Part shown: in pieces, positions 13,183-25,798 of the stretch
Layout: each line of letters begins with the position of its first letter
How positions within the stretch are numbered: the first letter of the stretch is position 1
Assembly: GCA_030848705.1 (NCBI GenBank)
Contig: CM061242.1
Coordinates: 129,590,757-129,654,756, forward strand
DNA from: Heracleum sosnowskyi
Taxonomy: Eukaryota; Streptophyta; Magnoliopsida; Apiales; Apiaceae
DNA: 64,000 nt
Direction of reading: 5' to 3'
Translations under genes and position numbers: made by a program
Notes under the pieces: model-generated
Databases searched by the model: none
What the model was told of the DNA's origin: nothing
The model's input: only the letters and a program-made list of their open reading frames with translations

Positions 13183-14404
13183 TAAGTGTTCGAGTTTATA
13201 AAGGAGAAAAGTTCATATTTATAAGAAAGGCGTATAAACGAAAATTTTGTTTGAAGTAGAATTATTGTTCTAATTCATAAATGAGAAATTTATAGATAAG
13301 ATATATATTTAAAAATTCCATCGAAGTATGATAGGAGTTCCAATTTATACTTATTGGAAGTGGAATATAGGTCTTTGAATTTGAATTTATAGGTCTTTGA
13401 TATTAATACGGATATTACTTAATTTGCGATTATATGTGTAAATTATTATTATTATTTAGTTAACGAGATAAATCCCATCAATCATTCAAAAATAAAGCCA
13501 CATCAAATTTCTTAAAAAAATTACCAACTAGTCAACAACGTCTAATAATCCGATATAATCATTTAAATTTTTTCTTGCAATGGAATACCACCTCTATATG
13601 AGCTTTTACAAGATTAGACATAAATGATCGAACTCTCACATTGCCCCGACAAACGTTACAAACCAGTTTTCGAATTGAACACAAAATAAACTAATTGATA
13701 CGAGCGAAAACTCCCAACAAAGTGTAATGAGATGTCAACTATAATATGAATTAATGATGCATTTATATAAATGTAACAGAGAACAAAACATAAGTTAAGG
13801 TTGTGCAGATTTTCTGTAATCTGAAATGCGAACAAATATTAAAATTATAATACTGTAATTGCATTACTGATTATTCTACCTCCATTAACTGTAATAACTG
13901 AATGTCCACTACTGTGTTAAAATAATCTTCGAATAAAAAAAATGAAGGATCGAGTATGTCCCAATGTTTTTCACACAAGTCGCAAAAAAAAAAATCCTAA
14001 TTTTTACAGGTCCTCAATCCAGCAAAACCAAAGTCCCTCGTATGCCAAAATTTACGCAAGAAGTTGTCAACCTGCCTTGATCCAATGAAAAGCAGATAAA
14101 TTTGTCTGCTAAACAGTGTGCAGACTTAAAAATGTTTTGTTAACTGCAAAGAGACATAATGACACTTAGAGTTAATACTGTTTATTAGATACAAAAGAAA
14201 ACATTCCGTCTACTTGCTATATCAAGCACTTTACTGAATGGTTGAAAAATCTCGGATGAACTATACATATAACTGTTCTAGCATTGCTTGAAACTAAACG
14301 GAATAAGTAAAACAGAACAGAGATCCGCCTTTACCTGTTTTTCTGGAACTACTATCACTTTGCACTACTGTACATACTGGGTCGCCGTAAACTTGAGATA
14401 TAGT
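13183..14404. other. Intergenic DNA downstream of the kelch gene
   Basis: 13190-13400 contains TTTGAAGTAGAAT and TTTATA-rich phrases also seen at 23080-23290, so it is probably decayed Helitron-related repeat. The last few hundred bases before 14405 should include the kelch 3'UTR. No ORF supported. Confidence 0.45.
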
Positions 14405-16557
14405 CTATGATCCCAATTGGATACTATCAGCTTCTGACAACAAATTGTTTGCAAACAGTGATTCAGCAGTCAAGGCTCTTCCATCTGGAAACAAGAATGG
14501 GACAACAAATATTTTTCAGGTCTCAATAAAACGTAATTTAAGTTTGTCCAAAGGCGGATGAAATTCATTGATATATACAATGATTGTAATAATTTTTTGG
14601 CAACGGAAGGAAGAAATTAGCATACTGTAGCCTTGTAGGTGGTGACAATAATCAGACTATGACAGCGGAATACCATCTCACTCTGTTTTTGAGTTTTTAC
14701 TGCTGTCTGTTATAACAAACATGTTTGCATTTACAACAATCATACACCATCTCCATTTTAGTTACGGTAAAATCAGACGATGTAAAGTGCTACTTACCAG
14801 TTACATTATATTTCAATTTCTAATTATACACAAAAATTAAAGTTTGCACATAACAATCTATTGGATATGGAAATATATCCACTCTCAAAATGCTTGCTAT
14901 GCAACCAATCATGAATCAACAAGCCATTACGTGACACACTGCGAGCTAGAGGGTGCAAACCGTCAATCTAATATCTATGGTTATATAACATAATTGGTAA
15001 GGATCAAGACGTCATTCATATATACACAAGTTTTGAACATAATAATAGAACAATTGGATGCTTTCAGTGAATTCATTAGTGTGTAATATATAGCAGCTGC
15101 ATACATACTCACCGAGAAACATGTCAAAATCCCAGAGGATACTCAGGTGTAAATGGATTGAATTAAGATTATTGTGCAACAGTGCATGCATAGATAGATG
15201 CAAGAAATAATATGCACAGAGGGGTAGGGTAGTAGCAACAAACAACTGGCCACTGCTTACTAAACTATTCTTCCTTATTCAAAGTTATTCATACCTTGTT
15301 CAGGAGGTGAAGTGACACGTGCAGCTGCCGCAGGCGTTTTACTTGCAGTGTCTTCAGAGTTGGAGTATGGTAAGATAACTGTATTATTATTATTCTCCAT
15401 AGTCACATTAGGTGCAACTGATAATTTAATATCACTTGAGGCCTGCTGAAGTAAAAGATAACAAAGAAAATGAATAAGGAAAATAGAATATCGAGATATC
15501 CAGCAGACCAACAACTAGTTGAATTTCCAATCAAGGTACAAAATTCATGATTAAAAGAATATGCGGCTGTGGATTGGTAACTTAATATAATCCTCTAACT
15601 GAAGCTCTTAATTTAGTAAAATACTTGTAGGGTTCACATAGGTTTGTGGTAATGAGCAACAAAGCAAAAATTCAAAGGTCATTACTCATTAGGTAATAAA
15701 ATTCAGATGCTAATCTCTTAGATATGAAGTTTACGAGAGAACACTGATCTAAAAATATAGGCAAAGAAAATCAATTAATTAACTGATAACAAAGAAAAAA
15801 GTCAAAATCCCGAACCATTGCCGTTCCCTAGGAAGCACGGACACGGCTGGGAAGTGTCGGACGAGTCCGACTTGGGGACTGGGCACCGCCTCGGCTGAGT
15901 AGGTGTCCGAATCGATATGTGGCGTGTCAACAATCGACAAGCAAACGGCAGTGGACTTGTCACCGACACAGGAGCCACAAGACTTGGGGACTCGGCCCAC
16001 CTAAAAAAGGCCCAATCCTTCTAATTTTACCCTAATTTTGAAACAGCTTTCTCATATTTTACATTTCATCTTCGTTTACTTCGTCCTTTATCTATATCTC
16101 TCTCTCTATATATACATATATAATTCTGAACCAGAAATGATATATCTCTAACTGTATATCTCTCTTGATGAACCAGAAATGGAAGTTGTTCTTTTTACAC
16201 AAGATGGACATTCTTCTATGAATGAAAATGTAGAAAGAATCTTACATTAGTTTATCACTTACAATGAAAGAATTTTTTTTTTTTTATTATTATTGAAGTT
16301 GTTCAATTTTTGAACATATACAAATCCTATATTTTTTTTATTACTATTATTTATTTCATTTTTCAGTGTCCTGTATCCGACTCGCCATGTGGCATGTCGA
16401 CAATCGACACGCAAACGGAAGTGGACTCGTCACCGACACGGGAGCGACAAGACTTAGGGACTCGGCCTACCTAAAAAGGGCCCAATCCTTTTAATTTTAC
16501 CCTAACTGTAAAGCAGCTTTCTCATATTTTATATCCCATCTTTGTTTACTTCGTTCT

Positions 16558-16609
<52 letters not shown>

Positions 16610-19600
16610 ATATATATAATTCTGAACCAGGAATGATATATCTCTAATTGTATATCTCTCTTGATGAACCAGAAATGGAAGCTGTTCTTTTTACACAAGA
16701 TGGACATTCTTCTATGAATGAAAATGTAGAAAGAATCTTATATTAGTTTATCACTTACTATGAAAGAAACTTCTATTATTATGATTGAAGTTGTTCAATG
16801 TTTCAACATATACCAATCCTATATTTTTTATTACTATTATTTTATTTCATTTTTTCCATGTCCCGTGTCCAGGACTCATCGAAAATTCCAGTGTCCCATG
16901 TCTCCTTATCCGAGTCTGTTCTTCCTAAGCCGTCCCACTGCCACTATGCATCCTAGATGCAAGACTAAACAGGTAGACAGGAAGACTATGCATTCTCTGC
17001 CTCTATAGCAACATTCAACATTCGAATGGCTACTGTTTTTAAATCATAGCTATAGTGATACTCCTTTTCACCTAAATGGTGTAGAATACAGAGATTATTT
17101 AAACAATATAAGCAACTTTTACCAAAAAGCTATCTATCCACATACAGAAGAATATTTAATTAAACTAGAAAACCTGATTAAATAAGAAACCAAACTATTA
17201 ATTAACTTTTTTAGATAAGCAAACTATTAATTATTACACTTTTACCATAAAGAAGGTTCCAAAATATTACACCTAAAAAAATAAACATATGTAAACTGAT
17301 GATATATGGCATATTAAACTTAAATGCAACAAGCTATACCTAACTATTGAAATAAAATACAATTATATACATAGAATAGTGTTATACAAGGCAAAAGGCC
17401 CAAGTGAGGCGCTAGGGCAAATGAGAAGGAATAGAAAAAACATAACATATAGATATATGCATATGAGAAAGCGAAACACTCATTAAGTACCAAATCAAGT
17501 ACATAACAAAATGCTATCAATTCAATTACAACTCATACAGAAAAGAAAGGACATCATCTAACCCATAAAATGAAGTAATTAATTACCTTTACCAATCAAG
17601 GACACAGAGATTTGAAGTTGAGAAGACTTAGAATATCCCAGGAAATAATAATTGTTGCAGTTCATCATTATATTGTAGTTAACTTATTCATATCATTCTG
17701 TATATTACTATTAATTATTAGTCTGGATATTACTTTTACATGTAATTTCCAAACAAATTCATTATATTCTGCATTTAAGATTTTTAAGTCCACTGTACAT
17801 ATGTTTTTGTATTATAAAATTCAATTATATTTTGTCTCACATATATATGTAAAACTGATATCATTATTAGAATCTAGGTTTGTTTATGTTTATATTGTGA
17901 TCTAGTTAATAACATCACAATCATGTTTCTCTCACATATCTGCAACTGCCTATTTTAATCATATTATAGAAGTAAATAGTGCACCAACAACAAAGACATA
18001 TTTTCTGACATATGGCACTCCTCCAAAAGGCAACAAAGCGTCTTTCTGCCTCACGTTCCCAGGCAGTTCCACAATATTCTCAGTTCTTTGATTGTTTAAG
18101 AAACTGAAAGGCTGCTACTAGCATACCAAAAAAGTCCAAATGATAGCATCTTCCCAAGAAAAGGGAGCTATTTATTAACCTCGGAAAGACGAGCAGCATC
18201 AGATATAACCAAATTTTCCATGTTTGAGGCAGTGGTAGCTTGAATCTGGTTATCAGCTAATGCCAAGTTCTCCATAACACCATCTGCCTGCCTATCATTC
18301 AATACTTTTTGCATGCTTGATATTGAAGAATTGTTTAGGTTGTGATCATCTTGTGCATTAGAACCACCAACCTCCACCTGATCGTGTTTCCTAATTGAAG
18401 TGTGAAAACTCTATTTAGATCACAAAGGTTTTTTTTTAAAAAAGAAAAGAGTAATGAACCTGTATATTCTGTGCTCTGCTATTACTATGGGATAAGAAGA
18501 AGTGCAATATACGGACCTCAGAGCATCATTATCACCCGTCTTCGTGGAGAATAGCACTCCACGAAGAGCCTTTCCATCTATAACAGTTTCAATAGTATAG
18601 CCATCTGATAAGCGAGTAGTAACCTGTGCTTGAAATGACCTCTTCCCTGGAGGAGTTTGGTATTCATGCAAATAAATTTTCTGTCGCTCTGCAATGGTTT
18701 TCATGGACACCAGATTCAAAGATAGGAAGATTCATCTATATAATCATACATGTCTACTGCATTTAGCTTATATGTGACAACTGCAGTAATATGAATAGCA
18801 TATATGTCTACTGCTATTACTATTGTTTAGCTTGTCATAATTATCATTAGTATGGAACATTTCCCACTGACAGTGCCAATGATCATCATGACTATTGGTC
18901 AATGGGGGTGTAGCTATTTTTATGAGTCCTCCCCCCATTTCAAGATTGAATGAAGCATATTTATATTCTTATATGTCTTGGAGTTTGTATCTCTTCCCAA
19001 TGTTCCCAATTAACATGCAATGAACTGGTTTCAGTTACTACATTTATCACGAACATACAATTTAGAAATAGGATGATTTTTTTTTACACCAGCAAGGAGT
19101 CGAGCACATATACTTATAGATGTTAGAAACTTTATTAAGCAGGCATAGCAAGTAGAAGTAATTGCCGGACAAGAGTTTATACTAGGAGAAAATAGAGTCC
19201 TTACTTGGTTGGACAAAATTTGTTGCAGGAACAGGTTGATAAGCATAAGTCTGGACCTCAGGTCTTGCCAGGGCTTTATCACACACTGGGGTAACAGTGC
19301 TCTGCTCTTGGACCTTAACTCTCAGCTGTTTTCTCAATGATATTTTCTCAATCCTTCGTTCGTCCCGCTCGGGCTCCGTCGAAATTCCTAGTATTGATTA
19401 ATTTATACTGTCAGGATCTAGGAATACGAAACTTACAGAACCTTTAGATGATCATTAGCAGTGAACGAAAAATTCAAGCTTTGTCAACACAAAAAGGTTA
19501 GTATAAAAACCTGTCCTTAGATAGTACATGTCATCTAGTGCTTCAAGATTCTTATTGCAACCACCTATAAAGACAAGGACACCTCCATTCCGTGGATCCA

Positions 19601-22600
19601 AACTATCACCGGCCATAGAAAACCTAGCTGAAGGCCCTTCACCTGCAGTGATCACTTTGGTCCAACATCCCGTTTCTGCAAAATGAGTGACAAGTAGGTA
19701 TGCAAGTACTGTAGAAAGATGCTATTGAATTTAAATTCTGACAGGTTATAAAGAAAATTAAAAAGTTCAGCATCAAGGGATTTAACACTAAGAGCATTGA
19801 AGTCACAAAGGCTGCAATTATTTTGATTCACATCACACCGATATGTTGTATAGACTTCGAATGATTCTATGTATTCTTTTCCATAATGTTAACTCCATCT
19901 TAATTCACAAAACATTACAAGGTTGCATATGCAGTGAAAGATCATTTCATTGTAAAATCTAGGTAAAAAGTAAAAAAAAAACAAGTTTGTCTAAATTATA
20001 AACATCACTGTTATGCGTACTGATTGAATTTGCTAATTAAAAAGTTCAGAGCCAATATTTATAAATGCAAAGACCAAAGGAGGGAATTAATGGCTATATA
20101 AAGACAAAGATTCAAAAGCATATTTGAATTTCGTTACATACCAAAATCAAGGTTATATATGTCATCAAATAAGTTTTGTTCATCAGAGAAACCTCCAAAA
20201 ACAAACAAGTTCTTGCCCAATGCAACAGTTGTATGTCCAGCTCGAGGTGGCATCAGCTGGCCTAAAGTGTTGACCTTTCCCCAGATAAGAGTATCTATAT
20301 TAAGCGAATAACACAATTTATTATCATACTACCAGAATTCATGTTTAAACAAGGTAAATGAAAATTGAATTCTGAATGTGTTTGCCTTGATAAGTGACCG
20401 GTAGCAAGACATATAATTACCTGTATCAAGGAAATGAACATCAGATAGATAAAAATTATCTAAATCTTCTCCACCAATCACAATGATTTTATTTTTCCAT
20501 GAAGAGCAAGTATGGCTATTACGCTTAGCTGGTGGGGTGCCCGATGTTTCAGCACGCTTCCATACAAATGTCTCTGAGATAAAAAATTACAAGTATTAAC
20601 AATATCTTTCCAATTAATGTTTGAATTACTAAACTATAAAGCGGAGTCTAAGGATGATTGAATTATTTATTGCCTATATAACAAAGAAGACTGCTTTCAC
20701 GGATTGGGTCAGGCCAAAGTTGATACATAAACCAGGAACTCTGGAAAGAGACTGAGATTATGGTCTAGTCTTTGTACATGAGTGAAGCAAGCTGGTGAGA
20801 ATCTTACATGATACAAAAAGAATTTTAATTTTAACCATCACAGGGGTTGGTCCCAGGTCCAGGTGGTTCGGGGACCAAGACAAAATTATATAATCCCCTC
20901 TTCCCTGATTAAATTTTATTAAAAAATATTTCTGACCCCACATTTAAAAAAAATGAAGCATATACAAGAGTGCAAATGTGCAATTGAAAAACAAATTACA
21001 TAATTTCTAAAGAAGAGCACACAGACAAGCACAACAATAAAGGATTTTAAAATAGAGAACTTTTATTACAAAAAATTTCAACCTTTAAATAAATTAGAAA
21101 GCAATCAAGATTTACCTCGACAACTTAAAAAGGAAAGAACTAATGAATAAATTACAAGATTTATATGTTAACTTAAATTTTTGTCCCTGCCATTAAACGG
21201 GAAAATGTCTTCGATTGATAAAGAATAATTGTTGTGTGGAAGTAACCATTAACATATGTGGCATTTCTAAAACTGGGGGCCCTGGGCATTGTCCTGGCAT
21301 TTCTAAACTGACAATAATCACTAATTCACTGTTAAGAAGAAAGTGAGGTGATTACTAAAGGCTCACCAGTATTCAGTATGTAAAGATCATCATAATATTC
21401 TTCGTGAGAACCGTTTGAAGACTTTCCAGATCCACCAAATATAAAAAGTCGTTTACCAACAAGTGCAGCACTGTGGCCTTCTCTCGCCTCTGGTCCCTCA
21501 CCTTTTTTACATGGTGAACTCCATGTGTTCAAAGCTGCAACATTTATCTCAAAATAAAAATTTAGAAGCTCCGATACAGTTAACAAACTAGTATATGCAT
21601 TCCTTCAAAGAAAAGAACAAACACATATCCGACTAATAACAAATATTTACAGATACAAATATGTATCAGCAGAAGGGGACTCACAGGTGTCAAATATATG
21701 CAAATCCTTCAGTGGTTGTGTTCCATCTGTGCCCCCAAAAATAAAAAGATTATCTTCGACTGTTGTACAACTGTGGCTATCCCTTGGCTTAGGAGGTTCG
21801 CCATTTGTCACAGGCTCACTCCATGTCCTGTTAGCTGATCATGGTAATAGAAAAAGTTAAAATAGATTAGCTTTCTATGATTACCTAAAGCGGTTGCAGA
21901 TGTAGCAAAGACCATGACAAATAATCTCAAGGTCACTTGTTTGTATCAAAGAAAGATATCTCAATATATGAAACATTGAAACTCAAAAACAAATGAATAT
22001 ATCAAATTAGATATGAATCTACATGTACATACAAGTTTTTGCCATTATTATTTGCTTGCACAATTCATAGTAGACTATATTCGATTAAATAAAGCAACAA
22101 TGAAATGACTATTTGGTACCCATGATCAATGAAATATGGAACTCCACAACATACAAAATATGAACTTACAAGTCTTTTCCGAAATTATATATTAGCTTGA
22201 ATCTACATGTACATACAAGTGTTTGGCAAGACGATTAAAATGACTATTCGGGTCCCATTACACATCCCGTACTAGTAACACACTAACACTCTTCTGGAAT
22301 CACCAAGACACCCCTTTTTAAAAATCTTAAATAAAACGAAAGAAAATCACATATATTCCGCAACTGACATAGAAATTCATCCAAAAAATATTCAACTTCA
22401 TCCATCAGTTTAGACACACTAAAAAACCATTCCTTGTAATTGGTCTTATATCTAACACCACATAGCATTTGAATAGCCCTAAATCATTCGCATATAAATA
22501 AAATTATAATTCCACAATCTTGCACTGACTAAAGAACCCAACAAAACCCTAAATAAAAACACATCAAATTCCAAACAACAACAAAAAAATCAAGAATTTA

Positions 22601-22816
22601 CAAGACAAAATTCAAGAAAATCAAGAAAATAATTAGAGACTGACCAGTGTCAAAGATGTGAATTCTATTAGTCTGGCAATTATCTTCTCCATACCCACCA
22701 AACACATAGAGAAATTTGCCACCTCCAATGGAGTTACAGGTGTGACCCCACCTTTTACCAGGGCCCACCAGGCCTTCACCATTTTTGGTCTGAAATTCAA
22801 GCTTTTCCCACCTCAT
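14405..22816 (-). CDS. Kelch-repeat beta-propeller protein, 11 exons
   Basis: Exons (minus strand): 22816-22645, 21834-21685, 21534-21367, 20573-20421, 20294-20142, 19675-19511, 19387-19205, 18688-18517, 18390-18180, 15445-15295, 14484-14405. They sum to 1758 nt (585 aa plus stop) with consistent GT-AG junctions. Exons 1-6 each encode one kelch blade with RxGH/DSH, a hydrophobic strand, GG and a D-x-G/T end (e.g. RWGHTCNSIGGGKFLYVFGG). Blades fill about residues 1-320. Then comes a charged segment (EPERDERRIEKISLRKQLRV), a small domain with RQKIYLHEYQTPPGKRSFQA and TIETVIDGKALRGVLFS, and a low-complexity tail. It resembles plant 'galactose oxidase/kelch repeat superfamily' proteins. There is no galactose oxidase catalytic signature; a protein-binding scaffold is inferred. 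The start is the first ATG in frame (MRWEKLEF). Confidence 0.9.
15829..16928. mobile_element. Internally duplicated DNA transposon in kelch intron 9
   Basis: Left end TAGGAAGCACGGACACGG and right end (reverse complement) TTAGGAAGAACAGACTCGG form imperfect inverted repeats. The flanks GCCGTTCCC (15820-15828) and GCCGTCCCA (16929-16937) look like a 7/9-matching 9-bp TSD. Inside, a unit of about 470-490 bp is present twice (starting near 15902 and 16366; both have TGTGGC(G/A)TGTC(A/G)ACAATCGAC, then TGATGAACCAGAAATGGAAG). No transposase. A Mutator-like or hAT-like non-autonomous element is inferred. Confidence 0.5.
16558..16606. repeat. (TATC)n microsatellite
   Basis: About twelve tandem TATC units in the second internal copy of the intronic element. 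The first copy has only a short imperfect TCTA/TCTC tract at the matching place, so the expansion followed the duplication. Confidence 0.9.
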
Positions 22817-22960
22817 TTTTGCCAAAAAGATTCGATTTTTATGGAATTAAAATAGTGACAGAGAGAAAGGAAAATATGGGGTTTGATGTTTAGATTTGAT
22901 TTATATTTTCGTTGAGTTTTTGGGGCTAATAAGGAAAAAAGATGCTTAATTAACTATGTA
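22817..22960 (-). promoter_or_regulatory. 5'UTR and core promoter of the kelch gene
   Basis: On the minus strand a TATA-like ATATAAATC lies about 85 nt upstream of the ATG at 22816, so transcription probably starts near 22870. No uORF was seen in the short leader. Position-based inference only. Confidence 0.4.
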
Positions 22961-23504
22961 GTGTGCGATAGTGTATACTGTATAAGTGTATAGATATAAT
23001 AAGGGTAGTTTGGGAATAAAATGTGTTTTTGGATATAACAAGGATAGTTTGATTTGGAGCAGAATAGTTTTTTGAATTTGTAGAGGGAAAGAGTTCAAAT
23101 ATAAAAGAAATTCTTGCAAAGTTCTATTTGAAGTAGAATAAGTGTTTCAATTTATAGAGGAAAAGAGTTCGGATATAAAAAAAATATTTGCAATTAAAAG
23201 TTTTATTTGAAGTAGAATACGCGTTTGTAATGCATAACTAAAAGTTTTATTTGAAGTAGAATATGTGAAATTATATAGGTGTTTTTTCAACGACACATTA
23301 GAAATGAGTATGATAACATAAAAATTAATATATAAGACAAGTTCATATTCAATATATTAAATTTGAGATTTTGATAATAAAAAGGAAAGTGTGTTTTACG
23401 GAAGGACGGCTTGTTAGCGAGGATCGCGTAATTTTCGTAATTTAATTGATAGAATTTTTTTTTAAAATTATTATGCCGCCGCGAAGCGCGGCTTTTTCAA
23501 CTAG
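22961..23504 (+). mobile_element. Helitron-derived segment with intact 3' terminus
   Basis: The 3' end has a perfect hairpin GCCGCG-AAG-CGCGGC (23478-23492), eight bases of spacer (TTTTTCAA) and CTAG (23501-23504) followed by T, the canonical Helitron terminus. The body (23080-23290) repeats AGTTTTATTTGAAGTAGAAT about three times. The 5' end (A|TC) was not located, so the left border is a guess. No Rep/helicase ORF, so non-autonomous. Confidence 0.6.
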
Positions 23505-23654
23505 TTTTAATATAATAATGAATGGTTTGTAAATTCCGCAACAAGTCACGGTTTGCAGAGTTTTAACAAATAATCAATATGGGGATTTGGATAAAATTAG
23601 GACTATGCTTTGATTGGTTCTCCTATTTAGGCACTTTTTTTTTTGTTATCCTCC

Positions 23655-24140
23655 TTAAGAAGAAGCCATTAGACTTGTGATTGTTGGGGGGAGTTCATTG
23701 AACCCTAGGTGGCTGCATGTTATAAGGTCATATAAACTTGAAGCATTTCTATTCACCCGTGAGAAAGTTTCCCAGTTAGAGATTGAGAAGGAAAACGAAC
23801 TGAAGTTGGAGATGCTATGAGATTCAAACACAGTCTTCAGAGGAAAAGATGAGACCAAGGTTCAGCTCTCTCAACCTGCTGGGAAGAGAATCATGCTGTT
23901 TTTTTAGAGTAATAAATTTGACGAACGTGTCATCAAGTTCTTAAGGATTTTAAAAGAAATGCGTCTCGGTATGAAGGGCACAGATGATGAGTTTGAAGTT
24001 ATATCTCAAATAGAAAAAATGAATCTTATTAAACTGAACATGGTGGAGATGTCTCAGGTTCAGATGATGAGTTTGAAGTTATATCTCGAATAGCAAAAAT
24101 GAATATTATTAAGCTGAACATGTTGGAGATGTCTCACACC
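23655..24140 (+). pseudogene. Decayed gene relic with an 80-bp tandem duplication
   Basis: Short reading-frame fragments with exon-like codon use (FDERVIKFLRILKEMRLGMK, then GTDDEFEVIS) are broken by stops and frame changes. The phrase suggests a thioredoxin-fold (nucleoredoxin-like) protein, but I cannot identify it securely. The segment 23981-24060 (CAGATGATGAGTTTGAAGTT...) is repeated with few changes at 24061-24140, a head-to-tail duplication of exactly 80 bp. It abuts the Copia gag relic. Confidence 0.4.
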
Positions 24141-24154
24141 ATACTCTTTCCACA

Positions 24155-24850
24155 ATGGATCTCACACCATCCTCAAAATCAACTAATCCCTATCATATTC
24201 ACCCATCTGAAAATCCAACTACAATTTTCTTCTCTCCAAAATTAACAGGAGATAATTATGCTTCATGGGCAAAAGGGATTTCTAAGGCTCTGAATGCGAA
24301 AGGAAAATCAGGATTCATTGATGGCACTCTCCTCCCTCCCACAAACAATGCTATGGAACTTGCTTGTTGGAAACATGCACGCCGACGATCTGGTAAGCAG
24401 TTGGGTAATCAACTCTATTAATGACGAACTTGTACCAAGTTGTCTTTTTGCTGAGTCGGCATTTCATCTCTGGACAGAGCTTCAGGTTCGTCTCTCTCAA
24501 TCAAATCTCACAAAAATTTATCAGTTGAAATCTGTTATTGCAACTCTCAAACATGATGACATGTCAGTCACTGTTTACTACACCAAAATCAAAGCTCTCT
24601 GGGCCTATTTATCATCCCTCGAACCATCAGCTCCTTGCATTTGTGGAGCCAGCAAAACCTCGTCGAGATAGGGCGATGAAGTTTCTACAGGGACTCCACG
24701 AGAAGTTCTCAATCACTCGCTCCAATATTCTCCTCATGGAGCCTCTGCCTTCAATCGATAAGCTTTTCAGCTTTATCAAACAATAAGAATCACAACAATA
24801 TATGAATACCTCAGCTATTCCTTCCGTCGATTCTGCTGCATTACAATATA
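24155..24850 (+). pseudogene. Copia-type gag relic (UBN2/Retrotran_gag)
   Basis: Three successive frames read as one Copia gag. Frame one starts MDLTPSSKSTNPYHIHPSEN and contains GDNYASWAKGISKALNAKGK. Frame two (from about 24370) has LWTELQVRLSQSNLTKIYQL. Frame three (from about 24660) has RDRAMKFLQGLHEKFSITRS and PLPSIDKLFSFIKQ, then a TAA. Two frameshifts and a stop make it non-functional. No zinc knuckle, pol or LTR is attached, so it is a fragment. It resembles the N-terminus of the Copia gag at 51221 (IHPS... WKRSMTLTLSAKNK) without being a close copy. Confidence 0.75.
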
Positions 24851-24852
24851 AT

Positions 24853-25040
24853 AGGGTTGTTCACGAACCGAGCTGTTCGCGAACAAGCTCGAGCTCGACT
24901 CGGCTCGGCTCGTGAACAGCTCGAGCTCGAACACAAAAACGAGCTCGTTAAGAAAACGAGCTCGAGCCGAGCTATTAGTGAGCTCGACTCGAGCTCGACT
25001 CGAACTCGGCTCGAGATCGGCTCGATTAAGCTCGATATAT
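24853..25040. repeat. GAGCTCGA-rich repeat, possible hAT-like terminus
   Basis: Begins TAGGGTTGTTCACGAACCGA and continues with dense GAGCTCGA/CGAGCCGAGC motifs on both strands, ending near TTAAGCTCG. Far more GC-rich than its surroundings. TAGGG(T/G)TGTTC is typical of hAT-type ends in plants, but no matching inverted end or 8-bp TSD was found. It may be a truncated element. The ORFs crossing it are artefacts of the repeat. Confidence 0.4.
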
Positions 25041-25440
25041 CATGTACCTTTTTATAGTACTTGCATAATTGCATTACTTTTTAACAAATTCAACATACCA
25101 ATAAGTTCATTATCAGGCTACTAGCATAAGTTATTTATGTCTTTCAATATTACATCTCAAAGATTTAAAACAAAATACATTGGAGAATCTAGAATTAATT
25201 CCAAAATAAAGAACAAAAAAATTCCCAGATTCTCATGGCATGTGGCAGCTTGCATTCCCAACTCCGACTTGAACTTGATGAACCTGTTCTCCATTGCAGT
25301 ATAAAAGAAAGAGACCGCCGACAATCAAATTTACCCGTTTTAGATCTAAAAGCTACTGTCTCTCTCCAGTATACATTCATTTCTTCAATTTCACCAAAAC
25401 TTCTTTCTCCCACCATATCTCTTTCCTTTATCCACCACAT

Positions 25441-25798
25441 CTCCCACCTTTCCCCACCATTTTCATGAGATCTAGTTGATTATCAAGTAAGTTTCATTTC
25501 TTAATTTTTACATTTAATTGTTTTTACTTTCTTTGTATAATATGACTCTATTTTGTTGTTGTATTCATGTTCATATGAATTTGGGTATTCTTAATTTGTT
25601 GATGAAATTAATGTAATTGTTGGGTGTGAACCATGTAAATGTAATTAATTGAATTTTAATTATGAATATTAGCCTAAATTTTAGTTAGTAGCCAACTTAT
25701 CAAATTGTCAATATACTACTTCAATTTGATTATTTATGATTTATTTGCATTTATGTTAAATTGCATTCAACTTATATCAATTTGTGTATACTTTGTAG
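25441..25798 (+). promoter_or_regulatory. Leader intron of the CACTA transposase gene
   Basis: A donor (CAA|GTAAGTTTC near 25487) and the acceptor TTTGTAG ending at 25798, directly before the ATG, outline a 5'UTR intron of about 310 bp. The 25250-25480 stretch upstream is C/T-rich and plausibly leader. Confidence 0.45.

Noticed and set aside
24841..25124. Overlapping ORFs rich in Ser/Arg/Glu
   Set aside because: Both strands are open because of GAGCTCGA repeats; no protein family.
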